Positions 36,209 to 46,980 of a stretch of DNA of 64,000 nt are shown here, piece after piece (position 1 is the stretch's first letter; every line of letters starts with the position of its first letter). This DNA is from Coenobita brevimanus. Its lineage: Eukaryota > Arthropoda > Malacostraca > Decapoda > Coenobitidae. Made by a program: the position numbers and the translations under genes. The stretch spans positions 21,457,425 to 21,521,424 of the forward strand of contig CM064632.1 of assembly GCA_032717465.1 (NCBI GenBank), given 5' to 3'. The notes beneath the pieces were generated by a model, which had not been told where the DNA came from, made no database searches, and worked only from the letters and a program-made list of their open reading frames with translations.

Positions 36209-37396
36209 GTAAGTTATTTAAGTTCTGTGCATACTTGGATTTGTTATAGTACGAGTATTCATAAGATATAGTGTAGGTGAACAATTATGAATATTTTACC
36301 TATGAGGTTATGGTTTTTATACTGAAGTTTTCAGTATTGTAGATAATCATATTCTACGAGAATACATATTGTCTGCGATTACATTTATAACCATCAACAA
36401 TTGTCGTGTGACCTACATTACTGGTTGGTGGTGGGGTAGTGTAGGGTTTCAGAGGTTTAGTCCTGTCACTAATGGGGTTGGAGTAAAGGAGGGTCTGTGT
36501 TAAGCTGTTAAGCGTGCTATGATGGTTAAGTGTTGTTCATGGTAACGTATGACTTACAGTAGCATTATAGTATAGTAGTAGTTCATGTTTACATGTGATG
36601 TGTTTATTTAGTGCTTCTGAACCTGGCTGTAGCAAAGACATGACCAAAACGCATTGCAGCTCTGGCTCCCCCCTTAGTCTTCCGATAACGTTACCATCCC
36701 CACTACCCTCCCGTTCTCAAATGACCGTGGTATATGATATGCAAAGGATATAATTAGTTTTTCCACATACCCTTTAACTACAAATCCATATCATTGTTTC
36801 ACACATTAAGCATAGCTGGTGATTAAACTATCGATTACATTTAGGATCCATTAACATTACAAAAAGATCCCTATAATGCGACATAACTGTGTGTTATGTG
36901 ATTCCTCTGCCACCAGTGTTAGCGAAATAGGAGCGAGCATTGATGAAACAGATAAAGGATGAGGAGAAAAGATATGGGTGTTTAGAGTAATATAAACGAC
37001 CCAATTCACCACATTCCTTTATCGGTATTATCAATATGGAAATTGTCCCAACTGGTTAACAATGTGTTGTCAAACTTTTGTGGATTCTATGTAGGTGACA
37101 GCGTTAGCGCATGAAGTAGTAACGTAGTTCATTCATCCAGACTGATACAACTAAGCGACCTGCATTATGGCAACATCTCCCCACTGAGTGGCTCCGACAA
37201 GGTGAGAGAGTGACGTTCGCCCCGTGAAATGATATTGTATATGTAGATCGTTCAGGTTTCATGGAGTCGGACGGATGCACTAAAACATTACATAATCCTT
37301 AGGAAAGACCCATGCAAACTTTAATAGTAAAGTTTGAGAATACTTCAGTAAATGCATCAAAACCTCTTTGGGTTTACAGTAAATTCGTTTTCTTAG
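36209..37396 (+). other. Probable intron within the transposase gene
   Basis: Begins GTAAGTTATT and ends TTCGTTTTCTTAG. Removing it restores the expected linker between the DNA-binding and catalytic parts. The interior is A+T-rich with no other repeat recognised. It could instead be a later insertion that happens to have GT-AG ends; there is no visible terminal repeat or target duplication to favour that. Confidence 0.6.
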
Positions 37397-37558
37397 AAAG
37401 AACAGGAGCCCCAAGGAGGACGACACCTTAGAGGATGGGAACATCATTGTGGCAGCGGAAGCTAACCCCCTTATGAACGCAACGGCAGTAAGGCATGACG
37501 TGCAGTTAGAAGTGTCAGCCAGAACTCTGAGGAGAAGGTTACATCGTGCTGGAATAAA

Positions 37559-37562
<4 letters not shown>

Positions 37563-37635
<73 letters not shown>
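37563..37635. repeat. (TA)n inside transposase
   Basis: Pure TA tract that replaces the expected ~35-40 residues between the HTH linker and the SDE motif. Confidence 0.9.
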
Positions 37636-37638
<3 letters not shown>

Positions 37639-39002
37639 ACGAATATTCTTTCAGAGTAGAATAGTGTGGCATTTGACCACAACAGAAACCTTTAGTTACT
37701 TTCGCTATATCCATGTTGTGTTACTCCAGTAATGAAAACTGTGTGCAACATGTCTCTTTGGTAATAATTTATTGGTCTTTTTTGCACCAATCCATTTAAA
37801 GGTAAAATATTTATGCTGTATATTTATTTAAACGATCACCCATATTGCCACTTAGAAAATACTGTATATTACGAATGACTAATACAAGGGGACAATATCA
37901 TGCTTATTTTCTCCTGCAGCTATGACCGACACAACATTCTGGAGGAGGCCCGCTCTGGTCACGTCACGTGCATTGTCTGGGGCTGTGTGTGTCAACATTG
38001 CATGGGTGGCGTGTTTCAAATAAAAGGTCGATTCACAGCGGACAAATACATAAAAATTCTAGAGGAGAGATTCCTGCCTTCCCTCCGAGAAAGAGATTAC
38101 CCTGTTCCTCCTGGGCCCGTACCCTTCATTCAGGATAAATGCCCGATCCACACTGCTCACGCTGTACAGAGGTAGTTTCAGAGGCAGGACAACCTTAAGC
38201 TCCTTGACTGACCCAGCAAAGGAGCTGACATGAATGCCACTTAGCACGTGTGGACCCAGATTGTCAACGCCTGGGAATAGAAATTGAGAGAAACACCAAC
38301 ACTCTGATGGCTCACGTTCAACGGCAGTGGGAGTATCACAAGCGCAGGCCAGAACTGATGCAAACGCTTCTGGCATCAGTGACGCGGAGGCTACAGAAAG
38401 TGATTGAGAAAAATGGTGGGTGGACTGGATATTAGGTATGGTAATAATGAATATCAGAGCAATTGAGTCTTTCATCTCCTTCAGTGTTTATTATTACGAT
38501 TATAATATTATTAAGAGAAAACTATATATTGATTTTACTTTACCAACCATGATTTAAAATAAGAAGCTTATCCACGTCGTGGTAGCATCCGTCATTTATG
38601 TGACTAACCTATAGCTTTGACAGAATGTAAGGAGACCCGACCATCCGTGTGTTTCAGAGCTTACACACGAGACACAGGTGTGCTACACTTTCATCACCTA
38701 TTTGCTACACAAATGTAGTTTGAAATTAAAAGGTCAACTGCAAAGGGCAAGGCATATAGTAAAATGTTACCTGTTAGCGTTTCCCAGCTATGACTATACA
38801 AGTATAGGATGTATTCTGGGTAAATGTAATACTTTGCTGCCTAACCACATTAATTCATGTGAGATGGAAGTAAAGTAATAATAAAATCACTAGTTTTTTA
38901 CATAATTATATAGAAGGATATAGATTACATATTTCATAGAAATACTGGTCATGATTATAATAAGATAGGGAGATACTCCGTCTGTTACCATGCCTTAGGT
39001 GT

Positions 39003-39040
<38 letters not shown>

Positions 39041-39392
39041 TGTGTGTGTGTGTGTGTCAGACACGTGAGTCGAATTTCTCGAACTCTGAACCTCAGACGC
39101 TTTGGCATTGGCAAAGCTGACTGTATCACGAAAATCTGACCGGAGGTGTACCATCTCTCTATCTTGAATACTGAGCTGTAACAGTGGATTAACTCTAGAA
39201 TATGATCTTAGTCACGAAGAAGAGTATGGAAAGGATGTAGAGCCGTAGTGTTGTTATTTTCTGCCACTAAGGTAGGTGAAATAAATAGCAAAAGGAGGAA
39301 ATTCTGGGTCAAGTTAAGGTGAATGGACTATAGATGTTTCAAGTTAAGAAATTTCCTCTGTTGGTAGGAAACGTCAAGTAAATGAGCGTTAT

Positions 39393-39605
39393 CCTATACT
39401 CTTTGTACTTCAACCTGGCCTAAAATTTCCATTTCCCCATGTTGAATGCTGAGTTGTAACAATAGATTAACACTAGAATATGATGCTAGTTAGGAAGAAG
39501 TGCATTGGAAAGGACGTAGAGTTATAATAATGTTTTTTTTTTCTGTCACTGAGCTACGTGGAATAAGCTGCAAAAGGATGAAAATATGGGTCAAGTTAGA
39601 GGTGG
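39393..39605. mobile_element. Foldback family 1, best uninterrupted copy
   Basis: Starts TATACTCTTTGTACTTCAAC plus CTGGCCTAAAATTTCC and ends AAAATATGGGTCAAGTTAGA, an imperfect inverted pair. The interior has CAATAGATTAACACTAGAAT, TAGTTAGGAAGAAGTGC and TCACTGAGCTACGTGG. It gives the reference empty site for the Tc1-type insertion nearby. Length ~210 bp, no coding capacity; by structure a MITE. Confidence 0.75.
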
Positions 39606-39990
39606 TCCGTAAATAGCTCTGCACTAGAAACTCGCCTGATGTTATCTTATGTGTTCGCCAGACGGCTCAGTCTGCTGATGTGGGCGTGGATGTGGCGGTG
39701 GGGGTAAGAAAGGAATGAATGTTTCAAGTTGAACATTGATAACTCTGACTGAGCCATCCCCACAACACACCTTTTCTACACTTAATTCATGCTATCTCTA
39801 AACTTCTTTACTTTACGTGGTGCAAACATATTGAAAAGAGGGATTTAGATATAGCTATATTAGAGAGCTAGAGTTATCCCAGCTGTGACAGTGTTAACAG
39901 GTAAGAGGAATTGTACATTATCAGGTCGGTGGATTGGTGTGATAGAACGGGATGCGATAGGTTGGTTGGTGTGGACTGGCCTGTATTGGG
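39606..39990. other. No gene seen
   Basis: Unassigned sequence between a family 1 copy and the 58-bp array. It contains TGTTTCAAGTTGAACATTGA, similar to a block at 39338. Confidence 0.3.
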
Positions 39991-39991
39991 G

Positions 39992-40204
39992 ATTAGGGCG
40001 GTCATCTGTGTGTCAGGCTTAATAGAACTGCCAGAGAGAGAGAGAGAGAATTAGGGCGGTCATCTGTGTGTCAGGCTTAATAGAACTGCCAGAGAGAGAG
40101 AGAGAGAATTAGGGCGGTCATCTGTGTGTCAGGCTTAATAGAACTGCCAGAGAGAGAGAGAGAGAATTAGGGCGGTCATCTGTGTGTCAGGCTTAATAGA
40201 ACTG

Positions 40205-40247
<43 letters not shown>
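39992..40247. repeat. 58-bp compound minisatellite with (GA)n
   Basis: Four near-identical 58-bp units starting at 39992, 40050, 40108 and 40166. Each is ATTAGGGCGGTCATCTGTGT through ATAGAACTGCC and a short (GA)n. The (GA)n in the last unit has expanded to ~40 bp. Confidence 0.95.
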
Positions 40248-40249
<2 letters not shown>

Positions 40250-40493
40250 CAAACCGTACACAACACAAACACAGTAATGCTCCAGCCATCTCCACAAATA
40301 TTAAAGAAATGACTTTAATATCACACTCTCTCTCTCCCGATACGTTCCTAGCCAGTATGGGCGAAGAGGGGATAGTTCTGGCCCTCACTCTCCGTTATTG
40401 GCGGCTGCCTCTGAATATTACATCTCTGGGTCTAACGATATTAAACTTCCTTTTGTATATTCGGCCAGCATGGGGAATGGAGTTGGTTTGGGT

Positions 40494-40659
<166 letters not shown>

Positions 40660-40699
40660 TAACTATTGTTCCTTTGTCTTTATCACAGTGAATGTATTG

Positions 40700-40804
40700 T
40701 GTGTGGTGGTGGTGGTGGTGGTTGCGATGGTAATGGTGGTAAGTTATTTTTAATTGTAGTAGTAATCGTAGTAGTAGTATTCGTAGCAGCAGCAGCAGCA
40801 GCAG

Positions 40805-40848
<44 letters not shown>

Positions 40849-40880
40849 ATAGTAGGAGGAGGAGGAGGAAGAAGAAGGGG
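40700..40880. repeat. GGT/AGT/AGG trinucleotide cluster
   Basis: Consecutive (GGT)n, (AGT)n, (AGC)n, (AGT)n and (AGG)n runs. Frames through it are poly-Gly, poly-Val or poly-Ala artefacts. Confidence 0.9.
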
Positions 40881-41580
40881 GTAGTAGTGGATGCTTATCG
40901 TGGCTGTGGGGAATTGTGTCGGTGGTTATTGGGGCTGGTTAACTGGTGATGGTCTGGGTTGTTGCAGTAATGACTGGTGGTGTTAGTTTATTGATGGTGG
41001 TAGTGATGGTGGTTGGATCTGTGAATCAAAGAAAATTTCACATGAACAGACTACGAGATTCTTTTTTTCTTTTAAATCTCACATTCACATAATTTGCTAT
41101 TAAATTTGGCTTCCGGCTGCTGTGAACAAGGTATATAGTTTCTATTTACCTTGACTGAGAGTAGCTGTGGCAGTAGGTCTTTTGTTGTTACAACACCTTA
41201 TGCTTTAATAACACCATTAACTAAAGTATATTGGTGTATGCTGAAGTGAAATATAGTTTACCTGGCCTTGAGAAAGCTAATGAAGACAATATTAACAGTT
41301 AAAAATGTGTGATTCGCATCTAGCTGAATCAAATTATTGTCAAGAGTTGTTCCGTGAGAAGGTTAGTGGTGACAGTATCAACACTCTGGCTTCCTTGGCT
41401 TTCTCTCAGCTAAAAGGAATCATCAGGTGTTAGCTGTAATAGAATGCTAGAGTTGTGCTGACCAGGAGATGGTTAATAATGCAACACAAACAGGGATCTT
41501 GTTAAAAAAAAAAAGGGGGAGATACGATTGGATATTCTACCTTAGCTTGAACATGTAAATCGAAACAGTCAGTTCCAATT
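40881..41580. other. No gene seen; scattered family blocks
   Basis: Contains AGCTGAATCAAATTATTGTC near 41323 and CTCAGCTAAAAGGAATCATC near 41406. Both are diverged copies of the recurring short block. Confidence 0.45.
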
Positions 41581-41589
41581 TACCCTCTT

Positions 41590-41755
41590 AGAGTTGTACC
41601 GTAGAGCCACGAGTTATACCGTAGAGTCTCGAGTTGTACCGTAGAGTCTCGAGTTGTACCGTAGAGCCTCGAGTTGTACCGCAGAGCTTCAAGTTGTACC
41701 GTAGAACCTTGAGTTGTACCACAGAGCCTGGAGTTGTAACGAAGAGCCTCGAGGA
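41590..41755. repeat. 20-bp minisatellite GAGTTGTACCGTAGAGCCTC
   Basis: Eight to nine units of 20 bp with one to three changes each. Confidence 0.93.
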
Positions 41756-41774
41756 TAGGCTACCGTAGTCGAGT

Positions 41775-41905
41775 ACAGTTAAGGACGGGGGATCAGTCTG
41801 CTTCCCTTGGTGCCATTTCTTGATAACCTCCAGGCACTTTGTGGGAATCGAACCTGTGCATGATCACCACGACTGGCACATTCTAACCACAACACCACAA
41901 GTTGC
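41775..41905 (-). mobile_element. tRNA-derived SINE fragment
   Basis: On the minus strand the sequence has box A TGGTGTTGTGG (41898-41888) and a perfect box B GGTTCGATTCCC (41854-41843) at tRNA-like spacing, so it derives from a tRNA. The body follows with GTGCCTGGAGGTTATCAAGA and AATGGCACCAAGGGAAGC. A second, much weaker copy of the head region seems to lie at 41930-41985. No target duplication was found. The tRNA identity is unclear, and it is a different family from the SINE at 4751. Confidence 0.65.
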
Positions 41906-42185
41906 TTATCAAATTTCAGGTCCTGATTAACCTCCCAGCACGTAGTGAAGGAATTAACACCAGTACAGCGACGTCTTTGCTAGTCTTACAGTCCACAGAA
42001 CGTTTTACTCAGCCCAGAAGAGAGATTTCCAACTGGCGAAGGTAGATATAACGTTAAATGGTCACATAAAAATACAAAGGGATATTTGCTATGCTCCTAA
42101 TCGTTCGTCGGTAGTAGGAATAAACCAACACAGACGTAATCGTAGTAATGATAGTGTCCTGCCGTACTGTACTCTGTTACTCGAA

Positions 42186-42376
42186 ATTGTCTTAAAATTG
42201 CCATCTTTCCATCATAAATACTGCGTTGGAACAATAGATTAACACTAGAATATGGTGCTAGCCACAAAGAAGTGCTGTGAAAAGGATGCAGAGCCATAGC
42301 AGTGTGTGTTTCTGCCTCTGAGCTACGTGAAATAAGCTGCGAAAGGACGAAAATCTGGGCTAAGTTAGAGTAAAAA
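42186..42376. mobile_element. Foldback family 1 copy
   Basis: CTTAAAATTGCCATCTTTCC through CAATAGATTAACACTAGAAT to AAATCTGGGCTAAGTTAGAG, in the order seen at 39393. It is followed on the right by three AGCTTAATAAAATCGTC-type blocks (42491-42510, ~42553-42570, 42637-42655). Confidence 0.7.
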
Positions 42377-42700
42377 TAGTAAAGTTCTCCAAGTTGGCTA
42401 AAACCGTCTGCCTTTAACATGAGGAGGATAAAGCAGACATGTTAGAGCAAGCATAGTGTCCTGCATCCCTCCTTGAACTTTTACAGTATCAAGCTTAATA
42501 AAATTGTCTGTCAGTGGCAAGAATAAAAATAAAGCCACTAGTAATTTTCCCTGAGCTGAATACAACCGTCCATAAATAAAACAGATGCAGTGGAAGTAAA
42601 GACATAGTGTCCTGCATCCTTTCTTCAGCATTTCCTAAGCTTAATAAAATCGTTTTTCGGTAACAGGAGTGGAATATAGCACGTCATGGCTATAAAGATA
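42377..42700. repeat. Cluster of AGCTTAATAAAATCGTC blocks
   Basis: Three blocks at 60-80-bp steps, each preceded by a CATAGTGTCCTGCATCC-like word (42447, 42605) or similar. This gives a ~150-bp higher-order unit. Confidence 0.65.
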
Positions 42701-42940
42701 GAGTTTCCTGCATCCCTCCCCCTTCTCCTCCCTCTCAACTTTCCTTGCAACGAATTGACGCTGCCAAGTTGGGTCCCGGAATGGCCGTCCGCCAGTACGC
42801 AATTTCGTCAGCTTCAACTGTTCTGCCTCCTCCTCTTTGTGCTGTTTGATGTGAGTACTGAGGGACGCTGTGTGTGGACTGCGGTACTGCCCTAGAACCC
42901 TTTGCCTCCATGCTGGGTAGTCCTGTTGTCTGGGTGGCTA

Positions 42941-43150
42941 TTCTCTGTTCATCTTAACTTGGCCCAGATTTTTGTACTTTTGCATGTTATTTCACGAAGC
43001 TCAGTGACACAGTAAGAGAGTGCTGCTTCTCTACATCCTTTCCATAGCACTTCTTCGCGACCTTCGCTATATTCTTCTATCATTGTTTCATCTGAGCGCT
43101 CACGATCGATAGTTGGCAGTTTTAGGCTAGGATTAAGTGAAAAAGTATAG
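42941..43150. mobile_element. Foldback family 1 copy
   Basis: Starts CTCTGTTCATCTTAACTTGG and ends GGCAGTTTTAGGCTAGGATT followed by AAGTGAAAAAGTATAG. The ends are inverted relative to each other. The I-type LINE is inserted 20 bp beyond its right end. Confidence 0.75.
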
Positions 43151-43169
43151 CATGTGGGTAGGTTCTGCA

Positions 43170-43180
43170 GACTGCCCTTG
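43170..43180. repeat. LINE target site duplication, left
   Basis: GACTGCCCTTG, repeated exactly at 49623-49633. Confidence 0.88.
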
Positions 43181-43268
43181 TTTGTTTGTTTGATATTTGT
43201 CCCAGTTTCCTGGGACACGGGCAAACAGAGAGCCCGTCAGAGGTGCGCACTACTTGCGCGAACTTGCT

Positions 43269-46200
43269 TTAGCGAGGTGGAGGATAATCCCTTACCGTAG
43301 TAATTAATATATTTAATGGAGCACAGGCAACAACGGCAGCAGCGTCCATAAAGACGTCACCAGATCGGGCAAGGGCCGAGTCGAGCTCAGACCTGAGCAT
43401 GGTGGTGGCTGGGCAGTCCAGAAGATAATGAAGAAGGGGCTCCTCACAGCTGGCCAAGCAATGGGCACACGGGTCTGGCTCCATACCCACAATTTGCTTG
43501 TAGCAGAGAAACCCAAGACGCAGTCTTCGAAGCCGGACTACAATATAATTAGGTAGACCTGGGGGGGGGCAACAGGAGGGAATAGGACGTGGCAGTAGCA
43601 TACCATTTTGCAGAGCAAGAGCCCTCCGTGACCCAGAGCTGATGGTCCTCTAGGGATAGTCTTCCTATGGTGGCAGTGAGAGTGTGGATGAGATGCGAGG
43701 GACTAGGGTGTAGTGGGAATGTGATGTCTGGAAGATCACAAGCTGAGCGCGCAGCGTGATCAGCACGCTCGTTGCCACTGATTCCCACATGTCCCGGGAG
43801 CCAGTGCAGGTTAATCGTTGCGCCCCTATGGACAAGAAGTGATGCGAATGTATGGATCGCTGTTAGGAGAAAGACGTTGTCATGCAGTGAGAAAGATCGT
43901 AATCTCTGAATCGAGGAAAGAGAGTCTGTGTGGATTATGACTCGGTTGCGACGATGGTGGTGAGCATGGCGCATTGCACCCAGGATGGCCGCAAGTTCCG
44001 CCTGGAAAGCGGATACACCTGAGGAGAGTCGCCAAGCTTCCACTATTTGCCCAGAGACAAAGGCCGCTCCAGCTGCGCCATTAGGGGAAACAGAGCCATC
44101 AGTGTAATAGATGGCTGAGTCTGGTAAGGCCAGAGCTGCCACCCTACTGAGACCCTCCTGGCGAAGGAGTGCTGGAATTGAGGAGCGAGGTTTAGCCTCC
44201 GATGGACAAATAATATTAAAAAGAGGAGGATCCCATGACGGTGGATCAACATATCCGGGAAAGGGAGAGTCGGGGTCTTGACAGAGGCTCGCAGCAGCTC
44301 CCAGTCCATGGATGACAGCGGCTGTGGTGCGGGCCCAGTCACGCTGAGGGGCCGGCTCGGGTAGGCGGCAGAGAAGGCGTTTTAGGAGGGCAGTGACAGG
44401 CAGGTGAGGCAGGCACTGGATCATCTTCAGAGTGACAATTCCCGCTCGTAACATAATGCGATGGGCCAGAGACGGCACCCCGCCCTCCATACGCAGATTG
44501 ACAATCCGGGTCCAGCGTGGAGCACCCAGCATAATGCGGAGTGCATCGTTCTGGATGACCTCCAGAGATCGAGACACTGGTGGAGTGAGGCCAGTCAGAC
44601 AGATGGCACTGTAGTCCACCAGAGATCGGATGGCGTGAATATAATAAGTCCGGAGGACAGAAAATGATGCCCCCAAACTCCGCCTGGAGAGGTATCTGAG
44701 AGCAGCCATTCGGGTGGAAGCACGTTCCCTCAGATACCGTACATGACAAGCAAAGGTGAGACCCCCATCTAGCCAGACCCGCAGATACTGGTGGACGGTG
44801 ACCAGAGAGAGCTGATGACCTCCAAGCAGCAGTGGAAAGTCGGGGGGGCGAAGGCCAAAAGGCAGACACTTCGTCTTGGCGAAATTGATTTTTAGGCCTA
44901 GCTCGGTGCACTTGGCATGCAGCCGAGAAAGGGCCAAGTCCACCTGTGCAAAGCAGTCTCTCCTCGTAAAGACAAGGGCCAGATCGTCAGCATAGCAAAG
45001 AAGAGTTATGCCAGGCCCATATTCCACAGTTAGGAGCTCCTCCATCAGGACGTTAAAGAGGAGAGGGCTCAAAACACTTCCCTGGGGGGTGCCATTAGGA
45101 TGAGGATGAAAAGGGGAGAGGTGCCCCTGAAAGCGAACCCCTGCAGTGCGTTCACTGAAAAAATCCCGGACCCAGGATATGAGTCTGCCCCCTACTCCCC
45201 TGGCCGCAAGAGCTGCCAAGATAACAGTGGGATTCGCCAGTTCGAAGGCCTTCTCGAGGTCGAGGAAGATGGCCATCCCCCGTCCGCCCCTCAGCTCTCC
45301 AAGGAATGATGCAAGGCAGTGGGTGGCACTCCTGCCTGGATGATAAGCATAAATCCTTGGGTGCAGCGGTCCCAGCCGCCAAGCAAGGCGAGCCCGCACA
45401 ACCCTCTCAGCCGTCTTGGCAACACAGCTGAGGAGGGAGATGGGGCGCATGGCGGCGGGATCACGAGGTTTCGGAATCAAGTGGATAACGGCCGCCTTCC
45501 ACGACCTCGGAAGACGCCCCTCAGACCACGATAGGTTGAGCAGGTCAAGTAGACGTGCTCTACCATAATCTCCGGCATTGGATAGGACAGAGTATGTGAG
45601 GCCATCAAGCCCCGGTGCAGTGTCCTCTCTGCGCTGCAGCGCTTTATGGAGCTCCCCACTGGTGATCAGACAGTCAGCAGGGTCAGGCCTATCACATGCT
45701 GCCTGAATTGCTGCAGTGCGAGAGGCGGACAGCTGTTCCTGTAGGGCTCTGACAGACTGCGGGAGATTAGACGAGGCAGAGCGGTCGGCGAAGTGCTGAG
45801 CAAGACGGCTGGCCTCAGCGGCGGGGTCAGGATGAGATGGAGGAAGGGGAGGACGTGGATCGGAGATGGACTTGATTCTTCTCCACATCTCACAGAGAGT
45901 GGAGTGAGAATCCAACGTCCGACACCATCCGATCCACGTCTCCTCCTTAAGGCGGCGTTTCTCCGAAGCCACATGGCGTGTCACTGCAACCAAGTACCGA
46001 CGGTGCGGAGATGTACGGCGCCGCCGGTACTGCCTGCGAGCCGCATTGAGTCTCCTGTTCAATTCCTTGACCCTGTCGCAGTAGATCCAGCCGTCTCGGT
46101 AGCACCTCGCCGAGCGTCGCTGCACGGGGATGGCAAGAGAGGCAGCTTGCGCAAAAATGCGTGCTACCTGATCTGCCTGGCTATCGAGATCCGAGGCATG

Positions 46201-46980
46201 AGGGGATGTCTCGAAGGCCGTTGTGAGAGCACGAGCGAAGGCAGTCCAGTTCGCCCTGCGTAGGTCCCACCGTGGTGGTGGAGGTGGGGGTGGCGGGAGG
46301 GGAGCGAGAGGCAGGTTAACTCTGAGAGCGAAGTGATCATTCACAAGGTGGGGGTGGAGTGACCACGACGCCAGACCCGCAAGTGGTGTTGAGACAAGGG
46401 AGAGATCGAGGCGACCTCCCCCAATATGGGTGGGTTCTGTCACATCATTGAGTAGGGAGACACCATCCATCTCCTCCAGAACCAAAGAGATGTGCCGTCC
46501 TGCTTCATTGGACTGAAGAGGCGAAGATAGAAGGGCGTGGTGGGCATTGAAGTCGCCCCCTATATACACGGCTCCCCTAGCAGCTTGGGAGAACAAATCT
46601 CCCAACTCTAGAGTGCCCCTGTGGCTCCGGTATATGTTATATACCGTTAGAGGCGACTCAGCCAGGTGGAGAACCACGCCCTGGACCTCCACATCAGGTC
46701 CACAGAAAGGAGGGGGCTCACAGTCCGTGCACGCAATGCGGTCCTGAACCAGAACGGCACATCCCCGTGTGACGCCACGAACGTACGGGATGAGATGGGT
46801 GGTGTAACCCGTGAGACGAAATGTGGAACTGTCTGGGAGCAGGGTTTCCTGCAGTAATATGATATGGGGGCGGTCCCTCTCAGCCGCCTCCTGCAAGAGC
46901 GGGAGCTTGCTCCGTGCTCCTAGGCAGTTCCACTGGAGGATTCTGAGGGAGGTGTCGTCCTGCCGTCCGGAAAGAGACAT
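43269..46980 (-). CDS. LINE ORF2: endonuclease, reverse transcriptase, RNase H
   Basis: From the Met at 46980 the main frame gives 1143 codons to 43549. An earlier Met at 47031 is also possible; both overlap the ORF1 end. APE endonuclease ~12-225: N18 in QWNCLGAR, E45 in LLQETLLP, D143 in GGDFNAHH, and NDHF at 214-217. Reverse transcriptase ~450-760: LIPKPRD, RPISLLS, D574 in FLDLEKAFE, TPQGSVLSPLLF 631-642, and YADD 663-666. RNase H ~955-1080: D961 (YYTDGS), E995 (QAELAA), D1019 (HTDS), D1074 (NERADHAA). A run of nine C on the coding strand at 43561-43569 shifts the frame. The next frame continues to 43269 with CAHC and HYLLDC, a zinc-finger-like tail. One C fewer would unite them, so polymorphism or a base-calling error is possible. 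Confidence 0.92.

Larger units (their letters stand above)
36046..38435 (+). pseudogene. Tc1-type transposase, split and decayed
   Basis: First piece 36046-36208: an N-terminal helix-turn-helix (LSILAIAQRLGQAPRTVAKW) then RWNTNGNLNDL. A GTAAGT donor at 36209 and a TTTTCTTAG acceptor ending at 37396 would join it in frame to a linker reading RTGAPRRTTP, as in Tc1 relatives; a TAG and frame change follow. Next, ANPLMNATAVRHDVQLEVSA and TLRRRLHRAGINHH run into (TA)n at 37563-37635. After that come SDEYSF (the family's usual second Asp region), then from a CAG acceptor at 37919 YDRHNILEEARSGHVTC, VWGC and IQDKCPIHTA with the next catalytic Asp at 38134-38136. The catalytic Glu codon is TAG (38242-38244), and two Trp codons are stops (38173, 38209). 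A frame change leads to the C-terminus, ending GGWTGY. Clearly inactive. Confidence 0.88.

Noticed and set aside
35404..38878. Identical 66-codon open frames at 35404-35604 (minus) and 38678-38878 (plus)
   Set aside because: They lie in the inverted arms of the Tc1-type element downstream of the transposase stop, show no domain, and their identity reflects the arm duplication.
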